This document shows positions 1-7,707 of a stretch of DNA of 64,000 bases, in pieces. Under the pieces are notes generated by a model. The model was not told where the DNA came from. It was given only the letters and a program-made list of their open reading frames with translations, and ran no database searches. The stretch's first letter is position 1; every line of letters begins with the position of its first letter. The stretch is from CAZJFH01 sp964545205 (lineage in GTDB: Bacteria; Pseudomonadota; Alphaproteobacteria; Rhodospirillales; Magnetospirillaceae), in the NCBI GenBank assembly GCA_964545205.1, contig CAZJFH010000002.1:71216-135215 (forward strand), given 5' to 3'. Position numbers and translations under genes: made by a program.

Positions 1-784
1 CGTAGTGGACGCGGTCGACCCAGAAGCCAAAATCGGGCAGCTGACTGTTCTCGGCGGTCCAGCGGAGGACGGCCTGGTAGGGAACATTCTCTCCGGAGTC
101 GTTCTTGAAATTGAAGATGCCGATCAGCGCCACAGCGTCGGCAATCGCCGGGTAACCGGCCATGCGTTCCTTGAACTCGGCGAAGGTGCCGAGCGTGTCC
201 CAGGTCACGATCTCGACGCCGGGCAGTCGCTCCAGTCCGCGCGCCATCCGCTGCTTTACCGGGGTCCACATTGCATCCCGATCAAATACGGCAGCTATCT
301 TCCTGACCCCGGGGACGATGGCCTGGAGCAACTTGACCGTCTCGACGAAGTGCTCGACTTCGAGGACGCCCGTCACGTTGCCGCCATGGTCGAAACCGTA
401 GGTCGCAGGATGCTTGTTCACACCGCTGAACACGAAGGGCAACTCCGTGCCGACGTAGTCGCGCGCCAGCAACTCCTGGACATCGTCGTCGGTCGTATAG
501 ACCAAGTCCGGCTTCCAGGAGGCAATGATCCGCCGAGCCTCCTCCGCCCGCCTCTCGGCCTCCTCCCCCTTGCCTTTCCTCTTGGTGTCCAGCTGGACTA
601 CCTGATACTCGGCCGGCAAATCCAGACCGTGCCGGAATCCTTCAAGCTGCCCGTCGGTCCACCGCCAAGGCGAATGGTAGCTCATCACATGTAGTATTTT
701 GTATTCACGGGCGTCTGCATGCGCGGCAGCCCCGCCAATGAAGCATGCCGCAAGCAGAATTATTCCGATTATCGACTTCCCCAT
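1..784 (-). CDS. Periplasmic ABC substrate-binding-like protein (truncated by window edge)
   Basis: Minus-strand frame open from an ATG at 782-784 to the left edge, about 261 codons visible. The ATG at 784 is preferred over the one at 790 because it sits 6 bases from a CAGGAG ribosome site. The N-terminus is a Sec signal (IIGIILLAACFIGGAAA then AHADA). The mature start MSYHSPWRWTDGQLEGF and later segments VYTTDDDVQELL and LPFVFSGVN resemble the ABC_sub_bind family (PF04392), periplasmic binding proteins that often feed an ABC permease or a sensor kinase. The C-terminus and any partner gene lie outside the window, so the ligand is unknown. Identification is by motif recall only. Confidence 0.72.
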   Translation of the reverse strand, partial: MGKSIIGIILLAACFIGGAAAHADAREYKILHVMSYHSPWRWTDGQLEGFRHGLDLPAEYQVVQLDTKRKGKGEEAERRAEEARRIIASWKPDLVYTTDDDVQELLARDYVGTELPFVFSGVNKHPATYGFDHGGNVTGVLEVEHFVETVKLLQAIVPGVRKIAAVFDRDAMWTPVKQRMARGLERLPGVEIVTWDTLGTFAEFKERMAGYPAIADAVALIGIFNFKNDSGENVPYQAVLRWTAENSQLPDFGFWVDRVHY

Positions 785-1115
785 CGCCATCTCCTGCCTG
801 CCCAGACAGCAGTGTACCAGAGGAAATCGCGAAAAAAATGCACAATTATTTGTGGGTACTCGGTATTAGAGGCGCCTCTCGCCTCCAAGGACCATGTGGA
901 GCGTCGGCTGGATTCGCAAGAGATGGAGTCGCTACGGGGCGATCAGGCAACTGAACACGTCACACCTTTGCTCCGCCACCCGTTCGGGAACTCATGCCCG
1001 GGCCGGCCGACCCGGAACACCCATTCCCGGGTCGGCCGGCTCATTCCCCAGCCCGGATGTGCCGTTCCAGCACACACAGACCCGAGCGCATCCACATCGT
1101 GGGATCGCCAGCCCG
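785..1115. other. Intergenic region, 331 bp
   Basis: No credible gene on either strand. It holds the promoter of the left-edge binding protein: an AT-rich patch around 825-860 containing a 14-bp palindrome CACAATTATTTGTG at 841-854, a possible operator. Further right is the strong stem-loop listed at 1002-1040. Short open frames on the plus strand here have no ribosome site and no recognisable product. Confidence 0.6.
1002..1040. repeat. 14-bp perfect inverted repeat (stem-loop)
   Basis: GCCGGCCGACCCGG at 1002-1015 is mirrored by CCGGGTCGGCCGGC at 1027-1040 with an 11-base loop. It lies 75 bases past the stop of the cupin gene on the minus strand and could end that transcript, although no T-run follows on either strand. 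Confidence 0.6.
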
Positions 1116-1481
1116 TCAGTGCTGGTGTTCGGGCGCCGCGAACAGGATCAGTTCAACCCGGTCGGCCCCATCGACGTAAGCGTCGTGACCCGGAGGAATC
1201 TCGAAGAAGTCACCTGCGCCGATATGCGTCTCGATGCCGGTCTCGACCATCCGGACCACGAGGTTGCCGCGGATGCAGTAGCCGATGTGGCGCATCGGGC
1301 AGGTCGGAGGTGAACCGAGCAACGGCTTTTCGTCTGCCTCCCATGTCCATCCCGGCTCGAAGACCGCGCGCATTCCGGCGCTGCCGTCGGCCATCTTGAC
1401 GATCGAAATGCCACCGCGCTCCTTCATGTCGAGGAGCTGGTCGGGATCTTCGAACCGCCGGATCTCGATAGCGTTGGTCAT
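1116..1481 (-). CDS. Small cupin-domain protein
   Basis: 121 residues from ATG at 1481, with an AAAGGAG site 9 bases upstream that rules out the longer upstream frame. A single conserved beta-barrel: the first motif region is near PMRHIGYCIRGNLVVR and the second near GAGDFFEIPPGHDAYVDG, the typical cupin pattern with Gly and His positions. Cupins of this size are metal-binding enzymes or sensors. The gene lies 19 bases after the flavin oxidase and is almost certainly cotranscribed with it, so it may act on the same aromatic or enol substrate or its product. Substrate unknown. Confidence 0.75.
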   Translation of the reverse strand: MTNAIEIRRFEDPDQLLDMKERGGISIVKMADGSAGMRAVFEPGWTWEADEKPLLGSPPTCPMRHIGYCIRGNLVVRMVETGIETHIGAGDFFEIPPGHDAYVDGADRVELILFAAPEHQH

Positions 1482-1500
1482 GTCATGCAACTCCTTTCGG

Positions 1501-2964
1501 TCAGCTTGGAATTTGCTCCCGCGACGGGCCGGCGGCGCGGAGCGTCGCCGGCGCCACGTTCTGGTTCTGGCGGAACAGATTGCTCGGGTCCCAGACGGCC
1601 TTGAGGGCGGCCAGCCGCGCGTAGTTCGCGCCGTATGCTCCGGCGATCCGGCTCTCGTCCTCCGGGATGAAGTTGACGTAGACGCCGCCGGTGGCAAACG
1701 GCGCGGTGGCGTCGAAGAACGCGCGCGCCCAGGCGATGCAGCCGGCATCTTCGGCCGGCTCGGTCCAGCGCGTGTGGACGTTCATGACGAAGGCCGCGTC
1801 CCGGTGCGGGTAAGCGGTGGCGTCGCCGGCGGGGCGCGACGCCGCCGCCCCCAGCTGGGCGATGAAGATCTCGCTGTGCGGCGACGGAAGTCGTTCCGCG
1901 TTGTCCACCAGCACGTCGACGAGACCGTCGTCGAGTGCTGCGAAATTGTGCGACTTCCAGTAGTTGCGGGCTCCAGGCGCCAGCAGGGGATCGAAGGCCG
2001 ACTGCCATGCCACGTAAGGCATGGCGCCGACATGCACGCCGACGGGCGCCCCCAGTGCAAGCAGCGGTGCGACGTCCCGTTCCGCCTGATCGGGCGAGCC
2101 GCTGTGGCAAAGGGCGAACACGAGTACCGGCGTGCCGTGCACCTCGGGCGGCAGGAATGGCAGCGGCGGCGCGTGGCGCATGACCACCCACACCGTCAAC
2201 TCGTCCGGAGCCGCCGCCGCCAGTTCCCGATACCGGCGCAGCAGGTCCGGCGCCTGGGATACGGGGTGCACGACCAGACCGGCCAGAACCTGCGGCCCGA
2301 CCGGGTGCAGCCTGAAGTCGAAGGCGGTGACGACGCCGAGATTGCCGCCGCCGCCGCGCAGGCCCCAGAACAGCTCCGGATGGTGGTCGGAGTCGACCCG
2401 CAGGCGACCGCCTTCCGCAGTGACGAGCTCGGCCGCCACCAGGGAATCGATGGTCAGGCCAAGCGATCGGCTGAGCCAGCCGAACCCGCCGCCGAGGGTG
2501 AGGCCCGCAACGCCGGTGGTCGAGTTGATGCCGAGCGGTACCGCGAGCCCGTGCGCTTGGGCCTCGCGGTCGAGGTCGGACAGCAGCGCGCCAGGTTCGA
2601 CGCGGGCCGTGCGCGCCTCCGGGTCGACCTGCACCGAGCGCATGAGCGACAGGTCGATCACCAGACCGCCGTCACACATGGCGGAGCCGGCGATGTTGTG
2701 GCCGCCACCGCGAATGGCGGTCAGCAGACGGTGCTCGGCGGCGAAGCGCACGCACTCCATGACGTCGGCGGTGCCCAGGCAACGGGCGATGACGGCCGGG
2801 CGGCGGTCGATCATGGCGTTCCAGATGCGCCGGGCTTCGTCGTAGCCGGGGCTTTGCGGCGTGATCAACGAGCCGCGCAGTCGGGTTTCCAGCGCCGCCA
2901 GTCCCAGGTCGTCCAGGGCAAGGGTGGCGCCGTCGAGGGTCGCGATGCGGTCGGGTTCCATCAT
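1501..2964 (-). CDS. FAD-linked oxidoreductase, berberine-bridge-enzyme (BBE)-like
   Basis: 487 residues, the usual length for this family. The PCMH-type FAD domain spans about residues 50-230. RGGGHNIAG carries His89, the expected 8-alpha covalent FAD ligand. The second covalent attachment Cys of bicovalent enzymes is absent: the aligned stretch reads NSTTGVAGLTLGGGFG. The C-terminal BBE motif region (YGANYARLAALKAVWDPSNL) is intact. These enzymes oxidise sugars, phenols or other small substrates with O2. No signal peptide. It is first in an operon with the cupin gene and divergent from an HxlR regulator, so regulation by that protein is likely. Tandem ATG codons at 2964 and 2961 are both possible starts. 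Confidence 0.88.
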   Translation of the reverse strand: MMEPDRIATLDGATLALDDLGLAALETRLRGSLITPQSPGYDEARRIWNAMIDRRPAVIARCLGTADVMECVRFAAEHRLLTAIRGGGHNIAGSAMCDGGLVIDLSLMRSVQVDPEARTARVEPGALLSDLDREAQAHGLAVPLGINSTTGVAGLTLGGGFGWLSRSLGLTIDSLVAAELVTAEGGRLRVDSDHHPELFWGLRGGGGNLGVVTAFDFRLHPVGPQVLAGLVVHPVSQAPDLLRRYRELAAAAPDELTVWVVMRHAPPLPFLPPEVHGTPVLVFALCHSGSPDQAERDVAPLLALGAPVGVHVGAMPYVAWQSAFDPLLAPGARNYWKSHNFAALDDGLVDVLVDNAERLPSPHSEIFIAQLGAAASRPAGDATAYPHRDAAFVMNVHTRWTEPAEDAGCIAWARAFFDATAPFATGGVYVNFIPEDESRIAGAYGANYARLAALKAVWDPSNLFRQNQNVAPATLRAAGPSREQIPS

Positions 2965-3029
2965 GCATCTCCGCAGGCGGTTGACAGATCATCCGCATGC
3001 ACAATGGACGTATCCGACAAAAACACTCA

Positions 3030-3041
3030 AGTTCTGGAACT
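3030..3041. promoter_or_regulatory. Candidate operator palindrome in HxlR/oxidase divergent promoter
   Basis: AGTTCTGGAACT, with 5-bp arms around a TG centre, lies in the 127-bp gap between the divergent flavin oxidase and HxlR genes. HxlR-family regulators commonly bind imperfect palindromes next to their own gene and the divergent target. The assignment is inference from position and symmetry. Confidence 0.35.
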
Positions 3042-3091
3042 GTACTGCCTGGAGGATTTCTCCGGCGGCGGACCAAGGGAGGGGCCTTGCC

Positions 3092-3838
3092 GTGACCACC
3101 CAGTCCTACGGACAATTCTGCCCCGTCGCCATGGCGGCGGAGATCCTGTGCCGGCGCTGGACGATGGTCGTCCTGCGTGAACTGATCGCCGGCAGCACCC
3201 GCTTCAACGAACTGCGGCGCGGACTGTCGCGCATGTCGCCGGCCCTGCTGTCGGCGCGGCTCAAGGAACTCGAGGAGGCGGGTCTGATCCAGCGGGTCGC
3301 GATGGGCCAGCCGGAGGTGCACCATTATCATCTGACGGAGGCAGGCCGCGACCTGCGGCCCGTGGTGGAGGCCATGGGCTTTTGGGGCCAGCGCTGGGTC
3401 CAGACCGAGCCCAGCTTGCGCAACATCGAGCCTGGGCTCCTGATGTGGGACATGCGGCGCAACCTGGATTGTTCCCCGATGCCAGAGCGGCGTTGCGTGA
3501 TCGAATTTCTGTACCCCGAACTCCGGGAGGCGAGGCGGCACTGGTGGCTGATTGTCGATCACGGCGAGGTGGACCTGTGCTCGGTCGACCCCGGCCTCGA
3601 CGTCGACCTGTACGTCGTCACCGATCTGCGGACCATGACCCGCGTCTGGATGGGGCTGACCAGCGCCGGTTCCGCGACTGAGGACGGCACCATGACGGTG
3701 TCGGGCGATCCCCGGCTCGCCGAGTCCATGGCCGTGTGGCTCGGCCTGAGCCCCTTCGCGCGGGAGCCGAAACGGGCCGCCGAGGCCGACGGAAATCTAC
3801 TCGCGCGCAACGGAACCGCAGCTCGCGGGCCACTCTGA
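3092..3838 (+). CDS. HxlR-family transcriptional regulator
   Basis: 248 residues from GTG at 3092, chosen for the AAGGGAGGGG site just before it; the same frame stays open far upstream without another credible start. The winged-helix HxlR domain occupies about residues 1-100 (CPVAMAAEILCRRWTMVVLR, then GLSRMSPALLSARLKELEEA). The remaining roughly 150 residues form a C-terminal extension seen in the longer HxlR proteins, some of which end in an SCP2-like lipid-binding fold; here it is only loosely recognisable. It is divergent from the BBE-like oxidase/cupin pair and probably senses an electrophile or phenolic substrate to control them. Confidence 0.85.
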   Translation: MTTQSYGQFCPVAMAAEILCRRWTMVVLRELIAGSTRFNELRRGLSRMSPALLSARLKELEEAGLIQRVAMGQPEVHHYHLTEAGRDLRPVVEAMGFWGQRWVQTEPSLRNIEPGLLMWDMRRNLDCSPMPERRCVIEFLYPELREARRHWWLIVDHGEVDLCSVDPGLDVDLYVVTDLRTMTRVWMGLTSAGSATEDGTMTVSGDPRLAESMAVWLGLSPFAREPKRAAEADGNLLARNGTAARGPL

Positions 3839-3890
3839 CCAGCTGCGGATGACAACCGCCGCAAGAAGGTTGGCCGCTCAAGGCGCCGAA

Positions 3891-5870
3891 TCAAACCGCA
3901 ACGACACCTCGCCGTATCCGGCCGCGCATCAGGAGCAGGGCGAAATAGGTGCCGCCGATGATCGAGGCGGTGGCGCCGGCGGGAAGCTGGATCGGATAGA
4001 ACAGCGCGCGGCCCAGCCAGTCCGACAGGATCATCAGCCCGGCCCCCAGCGCCGCTGCGAGGAGAAGGTGTTCGCGCGTGCGCTTCGCCCCAAGGATCAC
4101 GGCGAGGTGCGGCGCGATCAGCCCGACGAAGGCGACCGGACCGACGATGGCGGTGACGGCCGCCGCGGTGACCGCGCCGAGCCCGAGCAGGACCAGCTTG
4201 GCCCGGCCGACGGCCAGCCCTCGGCTCGCCGCCACCGCATCGCCCGCCGACAGCAGCGTCAGCCAGCGCGTCAGCGCCAGGCAGCCGGCGAGCAGGACCG
4301 CGACTCCGGCGACCAGCACCACCGCCTGCTCGGCCGAAACGCGGAAGGTCGAGCCGGCCAGCCAGCCGACGATCATGTAGGTTTCCTCGCCGCCCTTGGC
4401 GAGCGCGAACTGAAGCACCGCATCCAGCAGCGCCGCCAGGGAAATGCCGACCAGCGCGACCGCGCCGGGCGCGTTGCCCTGGCGCTGGCCCAGCACGACG
4501 AGCACCGCGAGCACGGCCAGTCCTCCGAGCAGCGCCACCGGCGCGCCGGCGTCGGCGACGGTGCCGCCGAACACGACGACGGTCCCGACCAGGGCCAGGG
4601 TCGCCCCGGAGGAGATGCCGATGACATCCGGGCTGGCGAGCGGATTGCGCAACAGCCGCTGCAGGACGACGCCGGAGATCGCCATGCCGGCGCCGGCGGC
4701 CGCGGCGGACAGAACGCGCGGCCAGCGCAGGGAAAAGATCACCTCCGCCGGCCAGCCGAAGCCCCAGCCGGCGGCGGTCGGCGCGACGCCCAGGGCAAGG
4801 ACCACCAGCGCGGCCACGGCGATACCGACGACTGCGACCTTGGCGGGCCCGAGGCGGTGGGCGCCGTCGGGCATCTGCAGCGCGGCATGGTCGCGCGCCT
4901 GCAGGCGCCGCAGCCCCAGCCAGATCAGCGCCGGCACGCCGATCAGCGCCGCGCTGGCGCCGCTGGGGACGAGGTCGCGCGTGTACATGCTGGCCCACAC
5001 GGCGATGCCGTCAGTGACGAGCAGGAGGATCGCGCCCAGCACGGCGCTGAGCGCCAGTTCGTGGAGCGCCGTACGCGCACCGACCATGCGGGCGAGATTG
5101 GGCGCGATGAGCCCGATGAAACCGATGACGCCGATGGCGGTGATGGCGCTGGAGGTCATCCACAGCGCGATCAGCAGGATGGCGAGGAGAAACGGCCAAA
5201 TCGCCAGGCCGCGTGCGCGCGCCGCATCGGCGCCGAGCCGCATCAGCGTCAACGGCCGCCGCAGCGCCACGCCGGCGACAAGGCCGAAGCCGACCTGCGG
5301 CGCCAGCCAGAGCACCCAGGACCAGTCCGTCTGCGTCAGGTCGCCGGCGCCCCAGACGAAGATGCTGCGGACGTACTGCTCGTTGAGGAGAACGACGACG
5401 GTGGCAACCGCGCCCAGCAGGATGTTCATCGCCATGCCGGCGAGGACGACCGGCAGCCCGCCGATGCCCCGGCGCCCGGCGATCGCCAGCACCGCCGCCG
5501 TCGCCAGGACGGCGCCGGCCATGCTGAACCAGAGGCGCTCGGTGGCCGCGAGCTCCGGCGCGACGACGGCACCGACGACCAGCGCCAGCCAGGCGCCCGA
5601 GGAGGTGCCGACGGTCAGCGGCGAGACCAGCCTGTTCTGCGTCACCTGCTGCAGCAGCGAGCCGGCGAGTCCGAACGCCGCTCCGGCGACCAGCGCCATC
5701 GCGGCGCGCGGCGCGACCGAATAGGCGAACAGCACCTCTTCGTAGCTCTCGGGCGCCTGCCCGAGCACCAGCGCCCATTGCGCCGCCAAAGGCAGCTCCG
5801 TCGACAAGCCCATGTACGCCGGCAGGGCGATCGACAGCGCCAGGCCGGAGAGCCACCAGCGGATCGTCAC
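3891..5870 (-). CDS. fhuB: Iron(III)-siderophore ABC permease, fused double-domain (FhuB type)
   Basis: 659 residues from GTG at 5870, overlapping the stop of the binding-protein gene as GTGA. Two tandem FecCD permease modules of about 330 residues each, each with roughly 10 hydrophobic segments. Both carry the coupling motif: FIGLIAPNLAR in the first half and FVGLIAPHLA in the second. Also typical are VSPLTVGTSSGA and LASPDVIGISSGA, one per half. This is the FhuB arrangement, where one chain makes the whole inner-membrane channel for ferric hydroxamates. It is the last gene of the operon receptor-ATPase-binding protein-permease. The substrate class is inferred from the fused architecture. 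Confidence 0.93.
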   Translation of the reverse strand: MTIRWWLSGLALSIALPAYMGLSTELPLAAQWALVLGQAPESYEEVLFAYSVAPRAAMALVAGAAFGLAGSLLQQVTQNRLVSPLTVGTSSGAWLALVVGAVVAPELAATERLWFSMAGAVLATAAVLAIAGRRGIGGLPVVLAGMAMNILLGAVATVVVLLNEQYVRSIFVWGAGDLTQTDWSWVLWLAPQVGFGLVAGVALRRPLTLMRLGADAARARGLAIWPFLLAILLIALWMTSSAITAIGVIGFIGLIAPNLARMVGARTALHELALSAVLGAILLLVTDGIAVWASMYTRDLVPSGASAALIGVPALIWLGLRRLQARDHAALQMPDGAHRLGPAKVAVVGIAVAALVVLALGVAPTAAGWGFGWPAEVIFSLRWPRVLSAAAAGAGMAISGVVLQRLLRNPLASPDVIGISSGATLALVGTVVVFGGTVADAGAPVALLGGLAVLAVLVVLGQRQGNAPGAVALVGISLAALLDAVLQFALAKGGEETYMIVGWLAGSTFRVSAEQAVVLVAGVAVLLAGCLALTRWLTLLSAGDAVAASRGLAVGRAKLVLLGLGAVTAAAVTAIVGPVAFVGLIAPHLAVILGAKRTREHLLLAAALGAGLMILSDWLGRALFYPIQLPAGATASIIGGTYFALLLMRGRIRRGVVAV

Positions 5871-6772
5871 CGGCCCGGCAGCTCCAGCAGTTTCCGCGCG
5901 ATCACCTCGGCGAGGTAGCCGACCGACGTCGCGCCGCCATAGGTCCATGTCGCCGGGATGGGATGCACCCGGCCCTCGCGCACCACCGGCATCGCCTGCC
6001 ACAGCGTCTTGGAAAACACCTCGTCGGCCTGTTCGAACGGCTCGATGTAGAGGACGATGCCGCTGCGGATCCGCCCGATCTCTTCCCATTTCTTCAAGGT
6101 GATCCCCCACTGCGTCGCCGGCAGCGGAAAGCCGCTGTCGAGGCCGAGCGCGCGCAGCGCGAAGACCGGCATCGCGTTCTCGCCGTGGATCGCCACCCGC
6201 GCGTCGTCGATCGGCCGCACCACGGTGACCTCTGGCGGCGCGCCGCCGAAATGCGCCGCGACCTGCGCCCGAAGGGCGGCCAGGCGCGCGTCCAGATCGG
6301 CGAGCTTGGTCCGCGCCGCCGCCTCGCGGTCGAACAACCGGCCGAGCGCGATGAAGGTCTCGCGCGCGACCTGGTGGTTGTCGTGATCGGCGCTGAAGGT
6401 GTCGAAGTGCAGGACCGGCGCGATCTTCTCCAGATTCGGCACGAAGGCGAGCTGGTCGTCGGAGGCCAGGATCACGTCGGGGGCCAGTTCGGCGATGCGC
6501 TCGAGGTTCGGCTCCTTGCGCAGCCCGACGCTCGCGACGTCTTCCGGCAGGGCGGGCCGGACGACCCATTTTCCGTATCCCTCCACATCGGCGACGCCGA
6601 CCGGCGTCACGCCGAGTTCCAGCAGTTGTTCGGCCAAGGACCAGCTAAGCGCCACCACCCGCTGCGGCGGCTGCGCGAATTCGTGCCGGCTGCGGCTGTC
6701 GTTCACCACGGCCGCCGAGGCGAGGCCGGCGGCAAGAACGACATAAAGAATGGCCAGAAGTGTGGATCGCAC
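5867..6772 (-). CDS. Siderophore ABC transporter periplasmic binding protein (FhuD type)
   Basis: 301 residues from GTG at 6772, which has a GGAG site 7 bases upstream and gives a clean signal peptide (STLLAILYVVLAAGLASA). Peripla_BP_2 (TroA-like) fold with the marker segments PQRVVALSWSLAEQLLELGV near residue 40, DVILASDD and TWTYGGATSVGYLAEVIARK near the C-terminus. It delivers ferric siderophore to the FhuB-type permease encoded next, with a one-codon overlap at the junction. It sits directly after the frameshifted ATPase gene, from which it is 13 bases away. Likely Fur-repressed through the box before the receptor. Confidence 0.9.
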   Translation of the reverse strand: MRSTLLAILYVVLAAGLASAAVVNDSRSRHEFAQPPQRVVALSWSLAEQLLELGVTPVGVADVEGYGKWVVRPALPEDVASVGLRKEPNLERIAELAPDVILASDDQLAFVPNLEKIAPVLHFDTFSADHDNHQVARETFIALGRLFDREAAARTKLADLDARLAALRAQVAAHFGGAPPEVTVVRPIDDARVAIHGENAMPVFALRALGLDSGFPLPATQWGITLKKWEEIGRIRSGIVLYIEPFEQADEVFSKTLWQAMPVVREGRVHPIPATWTYGGATSVGYLAEVIARKLLELPGR

Positions 6773-6785
6773 GGCTCTGCTCCGT

Positions 6786-7554
6786 TCAGGCGACGATGGC
6801 GACGGGGGTCGCGCGCGAGGGATGGTCGACCATCTGGATCTCGACGCCATAAAGGTCGGAGAGCACCTCCGGCCGCATCAGGGCCTGTGGCGGCCCACTG
6901 AAGGCGATGCGCCCCTGCTTGAGCGCGACGATGCGATCGGCGAATCGCGCCGCCAGATTGATCTCGTGCAGGATGGCGATGACGCCGCAGCCGGCGGTCT
7001 CGCGCAGGCTGCGCAGGAGCCTCAGCACCTCGACCTGATGCGCCAGGTCCAGTGCCGAGGTCGGCTCGTCGAGCATCAGGATCGGCGCCTCCTGCGCCAG
7101 CAGCATGGCGATCCACGCCCGCTGCCGCTCGCCGCCCGAGAGGCGATCGGCGGGATGGTCGGCATAGCGCGCGAGACCGGTGCGTTCCAGCGCCGCATCG
7201 ACGATGCGATCGTCCTCCTGCCGCCAGCGGCCCAGCGCGCCCTGCCAGGGGAAGCGACCGAGGCCGCACAACTCCCGCACGTTGAGCCCCGGCACGTCCG
7301 GCAGGCGCTGCGGCAGGCAAGGCCACCGCCTGCGCGAAGGCGCGCGCCGAATAGTCGTCCAGCGGACGCCCGTCCAGCACGAGCCTGCCGCGGGTCGGCC
7401 GGTGCTGACGCGCCAGCGCCCCCATCAGGGTGGACTTGCCCGAGCCGTTGTGGCCGAGAATGACCGTGAACGCATCCTTCGCCAACGTCAGGCGCTCGAC
7501 GTCCAGCACGGTGCGCCCGTCATGGGCGACCGCGACGCCCTCCAGTTCAAACAT
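6786..7554 (-). pseudogene. fhuC: Siderophore ABC ATPase (FhuC type), disrupted by a +1 frameshift
   Basis: Starts at ATG 7554 behind a GGGAGG site. Walker A (GHNGSGKST) lies in the first frame; the signature LSGGERQR, Walker B ILMLDEPTS and the H-loop AILHEIN lie in a second frame. Reading shifts at 7317-7320: family members read A-V-A-x-L-P-Q, but here four bases (TTGC on the coding strand) replace one codon between GCC and CTG-CCG-CAG. Removing one base restores a normal protein of about 255 residues. Everything else is intact and the flanking partners are complete, so this is either a very recent mutation, a sequencing error or, less likely, programmed frameshifting. As written, the product ends without its second nucleotide-binding half. 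Confidence 0.85.
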
Positions 7555-7707
7555 GGGCCTCCCGGTACGCCGCGAGCCGCGACCGCCGCGTCTCCTGGTC
7601 CAGTTTCGGGCGGCAAAACGCGCCCGCGCCCCTGACTTCCGGACAGCCGCGCCCCTTCCGCTCCGGATGGGGCGCGGTCCCGGCGATGCGCGGCGCGCCT
7701 GCCGCCA

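Noticed and set aside
5..694. Plus-strand open frame at the left edge.
   Set aside because: The opposite strand has a signal peptide, ribosome site and a binding-protein pattern that runs off the window; the plus frame shows none of these.
2981..3010. TTGACA at 2981-2986 as a sigma-70 promoter for the HxlR gene.
   Set aside because: No acceptable -10 hexamer at 16-18 bases spacing, so it is not listed as a promoter.
3849..5918. Long plus-strand open frame opposite the FhuB-type permease.
   Set aside because: Composition is Arg/Gln/Asp-rich antisense of a hydrophobic protein; no family text or ribosome site, whereas the minus strand has a complete permease.
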